From the NCBI RefSeq assembly GCF_949769225.1, contig NZ_CATKPB010000007.1: DNA of 64,000 nucleotides, one strand, 5' to 3'. Each line of letters opens with the position of its first letter. Within the stretch, counting starts at the first letter, position 1. The notes beneath the pieces were generated by a model, which searched no databases, had not been told where the DNA came from, and worked only from the letters and a program-made list of their open reading frames with translations. The position numbers and the translations under genes are program-made. This document shows, one piece after another, positions 43,691-51,915 of the stretch. The DNA comes from Peptoniphilus_A genitalis (GTDB lineage Bacteria > Bacillota > Clostridia > Tissierellales > Peptoniphilaceae).

Positions 43691-43711
43691 TATTTAAGCA
43701 TAATAGAATTG

Positions 43712-43749
43712 AGAAAAGTTAAAATATCTTTTGGTATTTTAACTTTTCT
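43712..43749 (+). other. Perfect 15-bp intra-operon hairpin
   Basis: AGAAAAGTTAAAATA (43712-43726) pairs perfectly with 43735-43749 across an 8-nt loop, 21 nt after the pduA-like stop. No clean T-run follows, so it could be a leaky terminator or an mRNA-stabilising end that raises shell-gene dosage over the downstream genes. Confidence 0.65.
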
Positions 43750-43775
43750 ATTACTTATATAAGTAGGGTGATTAA

Positions 43776-44300
43776 ATGAATATTAGTAAAAAAGAGCTTG
43801 AAGAAATTATAAAGCTTATAGCGAAACAAATTTCTGAAAATAGAAACATTAATTTTATATTCTCAAAGCCATGGAATAACAAATATTATATTGCCCTTGA
43901 TAGTTTGAAAAAACTAAATTTAAATGCAAATGCAATTATAAGCCGAGAATTGGACGAAAGTCATAAGCTTACAATAAAGAATTCATGTTGTTGGAAAGAA
44001 GTTATAGATTTTGATGAAAATAAACTTGATTTAATTTCAAAAAACGATACTTTCTTCCTTGATATAAAAATGAAAAATATTGTTAATATAACAATGTTAA
44101 ATGAAGATGAGCTTGAATCTGCACTTGTAATGAAACTTTTTGAAAATGGCAAAAATATATATTTATGGAAGGAAACAGTAAAAACTGTAACAGGGAAAGA
44201 ACCTGAAAAATATATAAAGAAACTATTAAGTTATTATGAGGAAATTTTAAGTTATGGAATAAATATAGTTGATATAGAGGAAGTGAGAAATTATGAATAG
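43776..44300 (+). CDS. Unknown microcompartment-associated protein
   Basis: 174 residues, not recognised. The N terminus (SKKELEEIIKLIAKQISE, about 4-21) is an amphipathic helix like the encapsulation peptides that target cargo to shells. The rest looks alpha/beta with alternating strands (YYIALDSLKKL, NANAIIS, FFLDIKMKNIVNIT) and helices, and includes a Cys-Cys-Trp. Its place among shell genes is comparable to PduM in pdu operons, or to small flavoprotein-like genes in other loci, but no motif proves either. It overlaps the next gene by 8 nt. Confidence 0.6.
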   Translation: MNISKKELEEIIKLIAKQISENRNINFIFSKPWNNKYYIALDSLKKLNLNANAIISRELDESHKLTIKNSCCWKEVIDFDENKLDLISKNDTFFLDIKMKNIVNITMLNEDELESALVMKLFENGKNIYLWKETVKTVTGKEPEKYIKKLLSYYEEILSYGINIVDIEEVRNYE

Positions 44301-44826
44301 GGCACTGGGACTTATAGAAGTAGTAGGTCTAACAAACGCTATTATAGTAGCGGATACAATGCTTAAAGCTTCAAATATAAAAATGGAAGATGTCGAAATT
44401 ACTAAAGGGATGGGCTTTGTTACTGTGAAAGTATCTGGAGATGTAGGAGCAGTAAAAGCTGCCATCGATTCTGGAAAAAGTTTGGCAGTTTCATTTAACA
44501 AATTTGTTTCATCAAAAGTTATACCAAGGCCAGCTAATAGTCTTGACGGTTTTTTTCATTTAGACAAAGAGGATAAGCTTGAAGTTAACGCAAAAGATGA
44601 GGTAAAAACTTTAAGTAAAGAAAAAATAAAAGAAGTTGAAGATAAAAATAAAGTAGAAAATGAAAAAAAAGAAGAAAAGGTTGAAAAGGAATCTGAAACT
44701 AAAAACAATTTGAGTGAAAAAGAAGTTAAAATAGCTGAAACTGTAAAAGTTGAAAGCAAGGAAATCAAAAAAACTCAAAGCAAGAAAGCTAAAAAAGATT
44801 CAAAGAACCTTAAGACAAGTGAGTAG
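44293..44826 (+). CDS. BMC-H shell protein with long charged C-terminal tail (PduK-like)
   Basis: 177 residues. Residues 1-90 are one BMC domain (ALGLIEVVGLTNAIIVADTML, KGMGFVTVKVSGDVGAV, SKVIPRPA). Residues 95-177 are almost entirely Lys/Glu/Ser and likely disordered. PduK is likewise a BMC-H with a C-terminal extension, though the classical PduK tail can carry Cys clusters that are absent here. A minor shell component, perhaps for organising the compartment in the cell. Confidence 0.85.
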   Translation: MNRALGLIEVVGLTNAIIVADTMLKASNIKMEDVEITKGMGFVTVKVSGDVGAVKAAIDSGKSLAVSFNKFVSSKVIPRPANSLDGFFHLDKEDKLEVNAKDEVKTLSKEKIKEVEDKNKVENEKKEEKVEKESETKNNLSEKEVKIAETVKVESKEIKKTQSKKAKKDSKNLKTSE

Positions 44827-44833
44827 TGATATT

Positions 44834-45097
44834 ATGTTTATCGCAAAAGTAGTTGGTAATGTTGTTGCAACAAGAAAAAATGACACCCTAGTAGGATATA
44901 AGCTTATGATAATACAGCCTATTAATGCCAAGGGCGAAAAAGTTAGAAACGAATCAGTTGCGGCTGATTATGTAGGAGCTGGTATTGGTGAGCTTGTACT
45001 AGTAGGTTCTGGTTCATCAGTTCGTGTAGAAGATGATAGGAAATCATCGGTGATAGATTTGGCAATAATAGGAATTATTGATGATTTAATTGTGTGA
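44834..45097 (+). CDS. pduN: EutN/PduN/CcmL-type BMC vertex protein
   Basis: An 87-residue pentameric protein that caps shell vertices. FIAKVVGNVVATRKND, LVGYKLMIIQP, ADYVGAGIGELVLVGSGSS and DLAIIGIIDDLIV are the standard family landmarks. ATG 44834 is the conserved start; the frame further upstream overlaps the previous gene. It is the only vertex protein in the island. Confidence 0.95.
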   Translation: MFIAKVVGNVVATRKNDTLVGYKLMIIQPINAKGEKVRNESVAADYVGAGIGELVLVGSGSSVRVEDDRKSSVIDLAIIGIIDDLIV

Positions 45098-45106
45098 GGT
45101 AGATTT

Positions 45107-46423
45107 ATGAATAAAAGAGCAGTATTTGATACAGTATGCGATGCAATAGATGCTGTAAAATCATCTTTTCAATTATATAGAAAGCTTGGGATCTCAGATA
45201 GAGAGGAAATAATACAAGAACTTAGAAAAGAACTTTTAAATCATGTAGATGAACTTGCACAAACAAGTTATGAAGAAACTTGCATGGGTAATGTTGTATC
45301 CAAAATTGAGAAAATAAAGTTGAGTATTGAGAGGACACCAGGAACTGAAGATTTAGTTTCAGAAGTTTTAACTAAAGATAAAGTTATGACTCTTTACGAA
45401 TATTCTGCTTTTGGAATTGCTTGCGCTATTATGCCAAGCACAAATCCTGTAGCTACGGTAATAAATAATGTAATAGGTTTATTGGCTTCTGGCAATGCCG
45501 TTATTCTATGTCCCCACCCAAGGGCAATAGAAGTAACAAAATACCTTACTGACATAATAGCGACTACAATACTTAGAATATCAGGTATTGATAATTTGGT
45601 TACTACTCTATCTGAAGTTAGTATAAAAAATATATCAGAAATAATGCATCATCCTGATGTAAATTTATTGGTTGTAACTGGGGGAAGCGATATAGCGAGG
45701 GCTGCAAATAAATGTGACAAAAAAGTAATATCAGCAGGGGCAGCTAATCCTACCTTTATTGTAGATGAAACAGCAGACTTAGATAAAGCAGCTAGTTGCA
45801 TTGTAAAGGGGGCTAGTTTTGACAATAACATTTTATGTGTTACAGAAAAGAATATAGTAATTGTGGAATCAGTTTACGATAAATTCAAAATAGCTCTTGA
45901 AAAAGAGGGAGTTTTTTACGTAGATACAGTTGAAGATATGTTGAAACTTTCTAAGGTTCTTTTAACAGAAGACTTGAAGCCAAATAAATTTTTTGGCGGA
46001 AAAGATGTAAAAGAAATATTAAAATTTGCTGGAATAGAATCTAATGGCGATTACAAATTAATAGCTGTGGATGTTCCAAAAATTCATCCTTTTGCAACAG
46101 AAGAGTTATTGATGCCGGTTGTTGCAATAGTCAAAGCAAAGAATTTTGACGACGCATTAGAAACATCATTAAATCTTGAACAAGGGCTGCATCATACAGC
46201 AGGGATTTATTCTAATATTATAGAAAGGCTTAATATTGCCGCTAAGCAAATGCAAACATCAATATTCGTAAAAAATGGATGTTCCTTAGAAGGTATAGGG
46301 TTTTCAGATAACAATCCCGTAAGTTTTACTATAGCAAATAAAACAGGTGAAGGTTCAACAAGTGCAAGAAATTTTGCTAGAAAGAGAAGATGTGCTTTGG
46401 TTGATGCCTTTTCTATTAGGTGA
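45107..46423 (+). CDS. Diverged CoA-acylating aldehyde dehydrogenase (second copy)
   Basis: A 438-residue PduP/EutE-family protein. The catalytic Cys244 is kept in FDNNILCVTEK, and the C terminus ends RRCALVDAFSIR like its paralogue at 53385. It differs by lacking the N-terminal targeting helix and by many changes in conserved loops (SAFGIACAIMPSTNP in place of CPFGVIGSITPTTNP; GCSLEGIGFSDNNP in place of the usual glycine-rich stretch). It may be an enzyme of altered specificity, an assembly partner, or a heteromeric subunit. It precedes the alcohol dehydrogenase by 6 nt. Confidence 0.85.
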   Translation: MNKRAVFDTVCDAIDAVKSSFQLYRKLGISDREEIIQELRKELLNHVDELAQTSYEETCMGNVVSKIEKIKLSIERTPGTEDLVSEVLTKDKVMTLYEYSAFGIACAIMPSTNPVATVINNVIGLLASGNAVILCPHPRAIEVTKYLTDIIATTILRISGIDNLVTTLSEVSIKNISEIMHHPDVNLLVVTGGSDIARAANKCDKKVISAGAANPTFIVDETADLDKAASCIVKGASFDNNILCVTEKNIVIVESVYDKFKIALEKEGVFYVDTVEDMLKLSKVLLTEDLKPNKFFGGKDVKEILKFAGIESNGDYKLIAVDVPKIHPFATEELLMPVVAIVKAKNFDDALETSLNLEQGLHHTAGIYSNIIERLNIAAKQMQTSIFVKNGCSLEGIGFSDNNPVSFTIANKTGEGSTSARNFARKRRCALVDAFSIR

Positions 46424-46429
46424 TGAAGT

Positions 46430-47539
46430 ATGAAAGATTTAATAAATAAAACAGAAATAGTATTTCAAGGAAAAGCTCTCAGTAAATTAAAAGAGATAGA
46501 AGAAAAGAGAATTTTAATAATAACAGATTCTTTTATTGCAAAAAGTGTTCTTATGAATAAAGTTTTAAGTAACATAAACGCATCAAATAAAGTTGTTATA
46601 TATGACAAAGTTTTGCCTGATCCAAGTCTTGAAATAATAGGTCAAGCTTTGTCTCTATATATAAAAGAAAATATAGATATAATAATAGGATTTGGCGGAG
46701 GTTCCTCCATTGATTCTGCAAAAGGTGTAATATATTTTGCTAAGGAAGTTACAAATAAAGATGTTTATTTTATAGCAATACCAACAACAAGTGGAACTGG
46801 ATCTGAAGTTACAAGTGTATCAGTAATAAAGGACAATGATACGCAAGTAAAACACTTGCTACAATCTTATGATATGTTACCGAACTTGGCTATCTTAGAC
46901 ACCTGTCTTGTTAAAGAACTTCCTAAGAAAATAATTGCAAATACAGGCATAGATGTTTTAACTCATGCTATTGAGGCCTATGTTGGTAAAAACAGAAGCT
47001 CATATTCCGATGCTTTAGCAGAAAAAGCTGGAGAATTGGTTGTTAAATATCTCTATAGAAGTTATAGAAATATGAACGATATTGAGTCCAAAGAAGAGAT
47101 GCATTTAGCATCTATGATGGCAGGTATGGCATTTGAAATGGCAGGGCTTGGAATAAATCATGCAATAGCACATCAAATAGGAGCTAAATTGCAAATACCT
47201 CATGGTCTTTGCAATGGTATTCTTTTAACAAGTGTTATAGGATTTAATTCGAAAGTTGAATCAATGAAAAAAAGGTATGCTAATTATGCAAGAAAGATTG
47301 GAGTTACTACAGCTAAAGATGATACAGAAGCAGTAAATAATTTAAATAAATTTATTGAAGTCTTACAAGCAATTATGGATATGCCAAAAAGCTTAAGCGA
47401 ATGTAATGTGTCAAAAGAAAAACTATTAGAATCGAAGAATCAAATTGCTGAGAATGCTTTAAAAGACAATTGTATGAAAACTTCTGTAAATAGTATAAGC
47501 ATTGATGAGATAAAAGAAATTATTGAAAAGATATATTAG
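46430..47539 (+). CDS. pduQ: Iron-type alcohol dehydrogenase (PduQ-like)
   Basis: A 369-residue group III alcohol dehydrogenase that reduces the aldehyde to alcohol and regenerates NAD+ within the shell. NAD-binding GFGGGSSIDSAKG, TTSGTGSEVT, and metal ligands in DVLTHAIEAYVG, NHAIAHQIGA and PHGLCNGI are all visible. The length is typical of PduQ. No obvious targeting peptide. Confidence 0.93.
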   Translation: MKDLINKTEIVFQGKALSKLKEIEEKRILIITDSFIAKSVLMNKVLSNINASNKVVIYDKVLPDPSLEIIGQALSLYIKENIDIIIGFGGGSSIDSAKGVIYFAKEVTNKDVYFIAIPTTSGTGSEVTSVSVIKDNDTQVKHLLQSYDMLPNLAILDTCLVKELPKKIIANTGIDVLTHAIEAYVGKNRSSYSDALAEKAGELVVKYLYRSYRNMNDIESKEEMHLASMMAGMAFEMAGLGINHAIAHQIGAKLQIPHGLCNGILLTSVIGFNSKVESMKKRYANYARKIGVTTAKDDTEAVNNLNKFIEVLQAIMDMPKSLSECNVSKEKLLESKNQIAENALKDNCMKTSVNSISIDEIKEIIEKIY

Positions 47540-47583
47540 CTTTTATAAGATTATTATGAGATTAAATCGTCTTGGAGGGATTT

Positions 47584-48870
47584 ATGAACATTAATAAAAA
47601 ATATAAACATATACCTAATATAAAAATCAATGAAAAATACACAGACGGAAGAAGTAGAATTGACATATATTCGATTTTTGGAAAAGAATATTTAGAAGAA
47701 ATTCAAAGAGTTATTTCTGACGTAACAGGTCTTGCTTTTGTCACAATTGATTATAAGGGAGAGCCTCTAACAGAGATGACAAATTTCTCTAAAAGATGCA
47801 GATATATTAGAGAAAATGTAATGTGCAAAAAAATATGTGAATTATCTGATGCATCTGGTGCTATAAGATCAGCTGTGTCTAAAAAAACATCAATTTATTT
47901 TTGTCCTTTTAATTTATTAGAGGTTGCAATCCCAATTGTTATCAATGATAAATATTTAGGTGCCTTTATAGGCGGTCAAGTAATATGTGAGGATGCTCCT
48001 GAAAAAGTCCTAAGGATGCAAGAACAACTTTTACTTGATGAAATAGATTTGGAAAGTTTACATCTAAATAATATAGATTTAAATTCAAAAAAGTATACAT
48101 TTACAGAATTTGAGTCAATTGTGAGATTGGTTGAGCTAATAATTTCAGAGATAATAAAGAAAGAATTGATTTCAAGTTATCATGAAAGTAAAAATAAAAA
48201 GAGAATAAAGGACTTAGAAGAAAAGATAGAAAAGCTTGAAGGGAAAAACTTAGAGCTTAAGAACAAAATCTTAAAAATTAATAATAATTTAAACAAACTT
48301 TTTTTAAACGATTTGATGGAGTCACTTTCAAATCTTGCCTTAATAGAAGAAGCAAAAAATACCAGCCAATATAGCGAGTATTTGAGGAACTATTTCATTA
48401 ACTCAATTGAAATTGATTCTGATTCTATAAATTATGTTTATAAAACTTTGATTAATTATTTCAAAATGAAAAAAATTCAATATAAAGATAGATTCAAATA
48501 TGAAATTAATATCGATGATGATGTTAAGGAATGCAGTATGCCTTTTAAAATATTAATTCCTTATACTCTAGTTATGTGTTATCTAGGACTTAATTTCAAA
48601 GAGGAAGAGTACCACATTGAAATAAATGTAAAAAGAGAGGAAGACAATATAATTATTTTAATTAATGATAATGGAGTTGGAATTTCAAAAGAAGCATTTG
48701 AAAGGTTAAAAGATATACATAACATAAGCGGAGAAGTAAAAAACATGTTTGAATATATAAAGAATTTGGAAGATGATTTCAAAAAAATATCAAATGGAAA
48801 ACAAGAAATAAATATTTTTGAAGACAATGAAAAGGTAGTTATTTCTATGAAATATCCTATGAAAAATTAG
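47584..48870 (+). CDS. PocR-domain sensor with degenerate histidine-kinase module
   Basis: A 428-residue soluble protein. Residues about 20-185 form a PocR sensory domain (KRCRYIRENVMCKKICELSD and LEVAIPIVINDKYLGAFIGGQV). A coiled coil follows (about 195-245), then a LytS-like kinase region. Where such kinases have NPHFLFN with the phospho-acceptor His, this protein reads LNKLFLND, with no His. The usual N-box Asn (PLVENA) is replaced in PYTLVMCYL. The G1 box NDNGVGIS remains. Autophosphorylation is therefore doubtful. PocR domains sense propanediol-type metabolites. GGAGGG before ATG 47584 fixes the start. Partner: the next gene. Confidence 0.82.
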   Translation: MNINKKYKHIPNIKINEKYTDGRSRIDIYSIFGKEYLEEIQRVISDVTGLAFVTIDYKGEPLTEMTNFSKRCRYIRENVMCKKICELSDASGAIRSAVSKKTSIYFCPFNLLEVAIPIVINDKYLGAFIGGQVICEDAPEKVLRMQEQLLLDEIDLESLHLNNIDLNSKKYTFTEFESIVRLVELIISEIIKKELISSYHESKNKKRIKDLEEKIEKLEGKNLELKNKILKINNNLNKLFLNDLMESLSNLALIEEAKNTSQYSEYLRNYFINSIEIDSDSINYVYKTLINYFKMKKIQYKDRFKYEINIDDDVKECSMPFKILIPYTLVMCYLGLNFKEEEYHIEINVKREEDNIIILINDNGVGISKEAFERLKDIHNISGEVKNMFEYIKNLEDDFKKISNGKQEINIFEDNEKVVISMKYPMKN

Positions 48871-48879
48871 GGTGATTAT

Positions 48880-49881
48880 ATGTATAGTGTTCTATTAGTA
48901 AGTAATCAAACCTTAATGAGAGATACATTAAAAAAAATAATAGAAAAGAATGAGAAATTCAGTATATTTGGAGAAACAAATTCTTATAACAAAGCAACAG
49001 ATTATGTTAGAAGCAATAATATTAATTTAGTTTTTTCTGATTTTATAATGCCTAACATTACAAGGGTAGATTTTATAAATAAAATCGAAAAATCAAATAA
49101 TAAAACAAAAGTATTGTTGGTAGCATTTCCTCATGATTTAGTTTTTGAAGGAAATGAAAATATAAATTTAAACCAAATAATATTAAAGCCTTTAACATAT
49201 GAAAAAGTTAATGAGAAGCTAGAAAAATATGACGCTATAAATCAAAAGAGTTATGAAAAAGATTTTCTGTTTAATATGGAACAAACAGTTAATATGAATG
49301 ACTTTATTGAAGTTAATGAGTATTTAATTGAGATAATAAATGAATTTGATTTTAATAGTAGTGATTTAAAAGTCAAGGATGAGATAAAAGACAAATTAAA
49401 AAACTTAGGAAATAAAATAATTAATTTTAACAGCTTTGCAGAAGATAAAGATCTACTATATAAGGATTTCCCAATTAGTGACTTAACAGTAAAAGATAAA
49501 AGACTTTGTAATATATGGATGTTTAGAATTATCAATTATTATTTTAAGAAAAAAAGTGTTGCTAATTATCCAATATTAAAAGACGTCTTTAAATATATTG
49601 AAAATAATTTAAACAAAAATATTTCTCTTAATGATGTTGTGAAAGAATGTAATATATCCCAAGGTTATTTAAGTAGGCTCTTTAAAAATGAATATAATCT
49701 AACCGTTGTAAATTATATTCATTTAAAGAAAATAAATTTAGCAAAAGAATACATATTGTTAGAGAATAGCAGTGTTTTGGATATAGCATTTAATTTAGGA
49801 TATAACGAATATGGTTATTTTAGCAAAGTATTTAAAAAATACGAGAAAATGACAGTTGAGCAGTTTAGAAAAGCTAGGTGA
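48880..49881 (+). CDS. AraC-type regulator with atypical receiver domain
   Basis: 333 residues. Residues 1-118 are a receiver fold whose acidic pocket is altered: the usual VDDE reads VSNQ (Ser8, Asn9, Gln10). Asp54 and the Lys of ILKPL persist, but the switch Thr/Ser is Ala (LLVAFPHD). A helical middle follows. Residues about 235-333 are an AraC double helix-turn-helix (LNDVVKECNISQGYLSRLFK and DIAFNLGYNEYGYFSKVFKK). It is the likely activator of the island, perhaps working without phosphorylation. Nine nt after the sensor gene. Confidence 0.88.
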   Translation: MYSVLLVSNQTLMRDTLKKIIEKNEKFSIFGETNSYNKATDYVRSNNINLVFSDFIMPNITRVDFINKIEKSNNKTKVLLVAFPHDLVFEGNENINLNQIILKPLTYEKVNEKLEKYDAINQKSYEKDFLFNMEQTVNMNDFIEVNEYLIEIINEFDFNSSDLKVKDEIKDKLKNLGNKIINFNSFAEDKDLLYKDFPISDLTVKDKRLCNIWMFRIINYYFKKKSVANYPILKDVFKYIENNLNKNISLNDVVKECNISQGYLSRLFKNEYNLTVVNYIHLKKINLAKEYILLENSSVLDIAFNLGYNEYGYFSKVFKKYEKMTVEQFRKAR

Positions 49882-49885
49882 TATA

Positions 49886-51031
49886 ATGAATAAATTTATT
49901 ATTACATCAGAATCAGTTACAGAAGGTCATCCTGATAAGGTTTGTGACATAATATCAGATTCAATTTTAGATGAATATTTAAAAAAAGATAGCAATTCAA
50001 GAGTTGCTATTGAAAATATGATTTCAAACAATCTTCTTGTTATAGCTGGAGAGGTAACTTCAAAAGTAAAGATAGATGTAGAGAAAGTTGCTTTAGATGC
50101 AATCAAAGAAATTGGATATTCAACTAATGAATCAGGTTTTGATGTAGATAAAGCTATTATTCTTACAAATATAGATGAGCAGTCAAAGGATATAGCAATG
50201 GGGGTAAATCAAGAAAAAATTTGTGCAGGAGATCAAGGACTTGTTTTTGGTTATGCAACAAACGAAAGTAAATCCTATCTACCTTTAGCAGTTGAACTTT
50301 CTCATGCTCTCACAAAAAGACTTTCTGAAGTTAGAAAAAAGGGAATAGTTCAAGGTTTGTACCCCGATGGAAAATCTCAAGTTAGCTTGGTATATGAAGA
50401 CGGAAGACCTAGTTATGTTAAGTCAATAGTTCTTGCTGCACATCATAAGGCAAGCAAAGATATTGCACTTCTAAGATATGAGCTTATCAAGGAAGTAATA
50501 ATGAAGGTTATAGATAAGTCTTTGATAAAAGGCGATACTTTAATTCATATAAATGCAACTGGGAAATTTACAATTGGTGGACCAAAGGCTGATGTAGGAT
50601 TAACAGGACGAAAAATAATTGTTGATACATATGGAGGAATTGGAAGACACGGTGGTGGAGCATATTCTGGAAAAGATCCATCTAAAGCTGATAGATCAGC
50701 ATCTTATATGGCAAGATACGTTGCGAAGAATTTAGTAGCAGCTGGATTATGTGATAAGTGTGAAATACAATTGGCCTATGTTATTGGTAAAGAAAATCCA
50801 GAAAGTGTATATATAGATACATTTGGAACAGAAAAATATGATCTAGAAAAAATTTATAAGGTAACTGAGAAGATTTTTGATTTGAGTATCGATGGCATAA
50901 TAAAGAACTTGAAGTTACAAAGGCCTGTTTATAAAAAAACAGCGTCTTATGGTCATTTTGGAAGAGATGAAGATGAATTTACTTGGGAGAAAACAGACAA
51001 AAAAGATGAACTAAAAAACTTAATTAGGTAG
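49886..51031 (+). CDS. metK: S-adenosylmethionine synthetase, operon-embedded copy
   Basis: 381 residues. It makes SAM from ATP and methionine. Motifs ITSESVTEGHPDKVCD at the start, GDQGLVFGYA, GGPKADVGLTGRKIIVDTYGG and GGGAYSGKDPSKADRSASY (the P-loop-like phosphate site) are intact. ATG 49886 follows AGGTGAT. Sitting 4 nt after the regulator in a glycyl-radical operon, it probably supplies SAM for the radical-SAM activase. Whether a second, housekeeping metK exists outside the window cannot be seen. Confidence 0.96.
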   Translation: MNKFIITSESVTEGHPDKVCDIISDSILDEYLKKDSNSRVAIENMISNNLLVIAGEVTSKVKIDVEKVALDAIKEIGYSTNESGFDVDKAIILTNIDEQSKDIAMGVNQEKICAGDQGLVFGYATNESKSYLPLAVELSHALTKRLSEVRKKGIVQGLYPDGKSQVSLVYEDGRPSYVKSIVLAAHHKASKDIALLRYELIKEVIMKVIDKSLIKGDTLIHINATGKFTIGGPKADVGLTGRKIIVDTYGGIGRHGGGAYSGKDPSKADRSASYMARYVAKNLVAAGLCDKCEIQLAYVIGKENPESVYIDTFGTEKYDLEKIYKVTEKIFDLSIDGIIKNLKLQRPVYKKTASYGHFGRDEDEFTWEKTDKKDELKNLIR

Positions 51032-51038
51032 GTGTACT

Positions 51039-51902
51039 ATGGATATTTTAACAATAATTGCAGGTTTTGCAGGAGGAGCTTTCGGAGCAGCTTTTGGTTC
51101 GATACCAGCTTTTATCTTGACAGGAGTGTTTGCTTTAATAGGATCTATTTTAACCCTTTCAGGAGTTACAGACTATATTGTTGGTAATGTGGCATTTGGT
51201 CCATTCTTTGGTCCGCATGTATCCTTTGCAGCAGGAGCTGCCGCAGCAGCATATGCAGCAAATAAAGCTAAAAAGCTAGATAATGCACAAAATGTTTTAG
51301 CATCTCTTTTTGGTATTAATGATATAACTACAATATTGGTCGGTGGAATTTATGGCTTGGTAGGTATAGTCGCCTTTACATTGATAACAAAACAATCTGT
51401 ATTTGTAACAGATTATCCTGCTTTTTGTGTATGTATAGTTTTATTTTTAAATAGAATTATCCTTGGGAAGACATCAATTATAGGTACATTAAACGATGGA
51501 GAAAAAAGAGAGATATTTCCTAAAGTTGAAATCATACAAAATTCAGTAAATGGGTTCCTGTTATCTCTAGGCATCGCCATAATTGGTCAAAAGCTTATTG
51601 AAGCTGGAGTTAGTAAAGATGCTATAGCAATTTATCCTGTTTTTGCTTTTGGAATTTCAGCCCTATCACTTATTTTCCTACAAATGGGTTATTCTATTCC
51701 AATTACGCATCACGTAACATATCCTGCAGCAACTGTATTTATTTTGACGCAAAATATATTTTTAGCTGCTGTCACAGGATTCATCAATGCAATACTATGG
51801 GTAATTGCAGGCAGAATTTTTAATTCTCATTGCGATACATATATTGACCCACCTGCAATAGTAATTGCAGTTAGTATGTTTATAATAAATTTAATTTTCT
51901 AA
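51039..51902 (+). CDS. Multi-pass membrane protein of the BMC operon
   Basis: 287 residues with about eight to nine TMs and no signal peptide. The Gly/Ala-rich start (GGAFGAAFGSIPAF), the loop AFGPFFGPHVSFAAGAAAA and the later IPITHHVTYPAATV are distinctive. It resembles an uncharacterised clostridial permease-like family (possibly DUF7973). Conserved His in GPHV and THHVTYP could face the pathway. Best guess: uptake of the diol or export of an acid or alcohol product. The operon location is the only functional evidence. Confidence 0.65.
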   Translation: MDILTIIAGFAGGAFGAAFGSIPAFILTGVFALIGSILTLSGVTDYIVGNVAFGPFFGPHVSFAAGAAAAAYAANKAKKLDNAQNVLASLFGINDITTILVGGIYGLVGIVAFTLITKQSVFVTDYPAFCVCIVLFLNRIILGKTSIIGTLNDGEKREIFPKVEIIQNSVNGFLLSLGIAIIGQKLIEAGVSKDAIAIYPVFAFGISALSLIFLQMGYSIPITHHVTYPAATVFILTQNIFLAAVTGFINAILWVIAGRIFNSHCDTYIDPPAIVIAVSMFIINLIF

Positions 51903-51915
51903 AAAAGGAAGTAAT

